From NCBI GenBank assembly GCA_019677205.1, contig JAAMXY010002165.1, positions 1-16,969 on the forward strand: a DNA stretch of 16,969 nucleotides. The letters run 5' to 3'. This document shows, one piece after another, positions 16,159 through 16,969 of the stretch (positions are counted from its first letter, which is position 1; each line of letters opens with the position of its first letter). The translations under genes and the position numbers were made by a program. Origin of the DNA: Pinguiococcus pyrenoidosus. Its lineage: Eukaryota; Sar; Pinguiophyceae; Pinguiochrysidales; Pinguiochrysidaceae. The notes below the pieces were generated by a model. The model was not told the origin of the DNA and made no database searches. It saw only the letters and a program-made list of their open reading frames with translations.

Positions 16159-16969
16159 CAGACGGACGTCGCGCGCTGCACATGTCGCACGTACGCTTGG
16201 ATGCCTTGTTCACGTAGGTGCAGGTGTCACACTCCCACTTCTGCTGCGCGTTTCGCTTCTCCGGCCCTTCCTGTGATTGGGACTTGTTCAGATCCACGGC
16301 GGAGAGGATCTTGCGGCGCTTGTTTTCGCCTGTTTGACTGGTTTCCTCCTGCTCAACGGATTTCGCAACCTCGGCGCCTCCAGCCTCGCCGCTAGCGCCC
16401 TTCTTTCTCTTGTCCGTTCCTTCCTGCGAGGGCTCTCTGGACCAGACGGAAGACTGACCAGGTGGTCCTCCACTTCGGGCATTTACCGGTGTAACCTGGT
16501 CTTTCTCAGGACTACTCAAGTCAACGACAGTCCTTTCCCTTGGCGACGGCGCGAGATCCAGGTCTTGGGGACTGGGAATGCCGCCAGTATCGCCGCAACT
16601 GACGATGTCCATGTCGTCTTTGCCTTCATCTTCGTCATTGTCTTGAGCTTTGCCTTCGTCTTCAGCGTTGCCTTCGTCTTGAACTTCGTCTTCGTCGCTA
16701 CTTTCGTCCTCGTCACTACTTTCGTCTTCTTCCATGCCATCGCTTTCGCCGTCAGCAGCACCTTCGTCTTCGTCTTCGTTCTCGTCATCCGTATCGGTGA
16801 CAGCTTCGTCCTCTTCTTCTCTGTCACTGCCCAGCTCTGCGACATCGTCCTTAACCCCAATCTTGCCGCCATCATCGTCGGCAACGTCATCATCGTCGGC
16901 AACGTCATCACCGGCATTTCCGTGTTCGGAAGCATCGGCATCATCGTCAGCAACGTCATCACCGGCACT
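16148..16969 (-). CDS. Acidic protein with C-terminal RanBP2-type zinc finger, 5' end beyond the window
   Basis: The minus-strand frame is open from the right edge to the stop at 16148, so at least 273 residues are present and the N-terminus is missing. The ATG at 16735 is in frame but the open frame continues upstream with the same acidic composition, so it is not the likely start. The last 29 residues hold a RanBP2 zinc finger, WECDTC, ten residues with the conserved Asn, then CDMC, matching W-x-C-x2-C-x3-N-x6-C-x2-C. Such fingers bind ubiquitin or single-stranded RNA. The preceding sequence is extremely rich in Asp and Glu (about 16560-16969), built on short DNA repeats of atcatcgtcggcaacgtc type (two perfect 18-base copies at 16871-16906), followed by a Ser/Lys/Glu-rich linker. 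Function is not identifiable; histone-chaperone-like or RNA-binding roles are possible for acidic proteins, but that is speculation. Confidence 0.7.
   Translation of the reverse strand, partial: SAGDDVADDDADASEHGNAGDDVADDDDVADDDGGKIGVKDDVAELGSDREEEDEAVTDTDDENEDEDEGAADGESDGMEEDESSDEDESSDEDEVQDEGNAEDEGKAQDNDEDEGKDDMDIVSCGDTGGIPSPQDLDLAPSPRERTVVDLSSPEKDQVTPVNARSGGPPGQSSVWSREPSQEGTDKRKKGASGEAGGAEVAKSVEQEETSQTGENKRRKILSAVDLNKSQSQEGPEKRNAQQKWECDTCTYVNKASKRTCDMCSARRPSGSQ
16871..16906. repeat. Two perfect 18-base repeats in the acidic tract
   Basis: atcatcgtcggcaacgtc occurs twice in tandem, with a related partial copy at 16940-16957 (one g to a change). On the minus strand it encodes Asp-rich DVADDD-type units, so it expands the acidic region in frame. 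Confidence 0.8.

Noticed and set aside
16516-16968. 150-codon Met/Thr/Lys-rich minus-strand frame at the right edge
   Set aside because: Frame-shifted shadow of the Asp/Glu-rich coding repeats; the frame ending in the intact RanBP2 zinc finger is the real one.
1-16969. tRNA, rRNA, CRISPR, transposase, viral gene or a new multi-gene defence or biosynthetic system
   Set aside because: I looked for repeat-spacer structure, terminal repeats, integrase or polymerase motifs and clustered related functions, and saw none. The genes belong to unrelated housekeeping processes.

Overview
The window is nuclear DNA of a eukaryote with a compact, GC-rich genome. It holds nine protein genes on both strands in about 17 kb, with short gaps and GT-AG introns of roughly 43 to 204 bases, several with a CTGAC branch-like motif shortly before the acceptor. 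One gene (5905-7914) starts with a signal peptide ending in an Ala-Gly-Ala-Phe step. That is the usual entry tag for complex, red-lineage plastids, so I infer an alga such as an ocrophyte stramenopile, or possibly a chromerid or haptophyte. I cannot name the species.

Layout from left to right. (1) Positions 1-about 467, minus: a partial Pro/Ser-rich gene running off the left edge, seen only after splicing a 60-base intron. (2) 1298-4558, plus: TTC27/Emw1-like TPR protein, intronless. (3) 4632-5447, minus: exosome core subunit EXOSC8/RRP43. (4) 5905-7914, minus: predicted plastid FAD/NAD(P) pyridine-nucleotide-disulfide-type oxidoreductase without redox cysteines, two exons. (5) 8157-9829, plus: RCC2-like beta-propeller, two exons. 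(6) 10006-10941, minus: URI1-like unconventional prefoldin. (7) 11451-13727, minus: PP2A B''-type regulatory subunit with two EF-hands. (8) 14426-15996, plus: nine-exon atypical short-chain dehydrogenase (COQ11/NDUFA9-like), reconstructed exon by exon because no exon makes a long open frame. (9) 16148 to beyond the right edge, minus: acidic protein with a C-terminal RanBP2 zinc finger.

The genes are mostly housekeeping (RNA decay, RNA polymerase/chaperone assembly, chromatin and mitosis, phosphatase control, redox chemistry). They do not form an operon or an obvious joint pathway. Pairs alternate between head-to-head (shared upstream regions, e.g. 7915-8156) and tail-to-tail (e.g. 73 bases between the TTC27 and EXOSC8 stops). 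Short tandem repeats sit at several gene ends and inside introns.

I found no transposon, CRISPR array, RNA gene or multi-gene novel system. The most interesting items are the cysteine-less plastid flavoprotein, the intron-dense SDR gene among mostly intron-poor neighbours, and repeats that border or extend reading frames.
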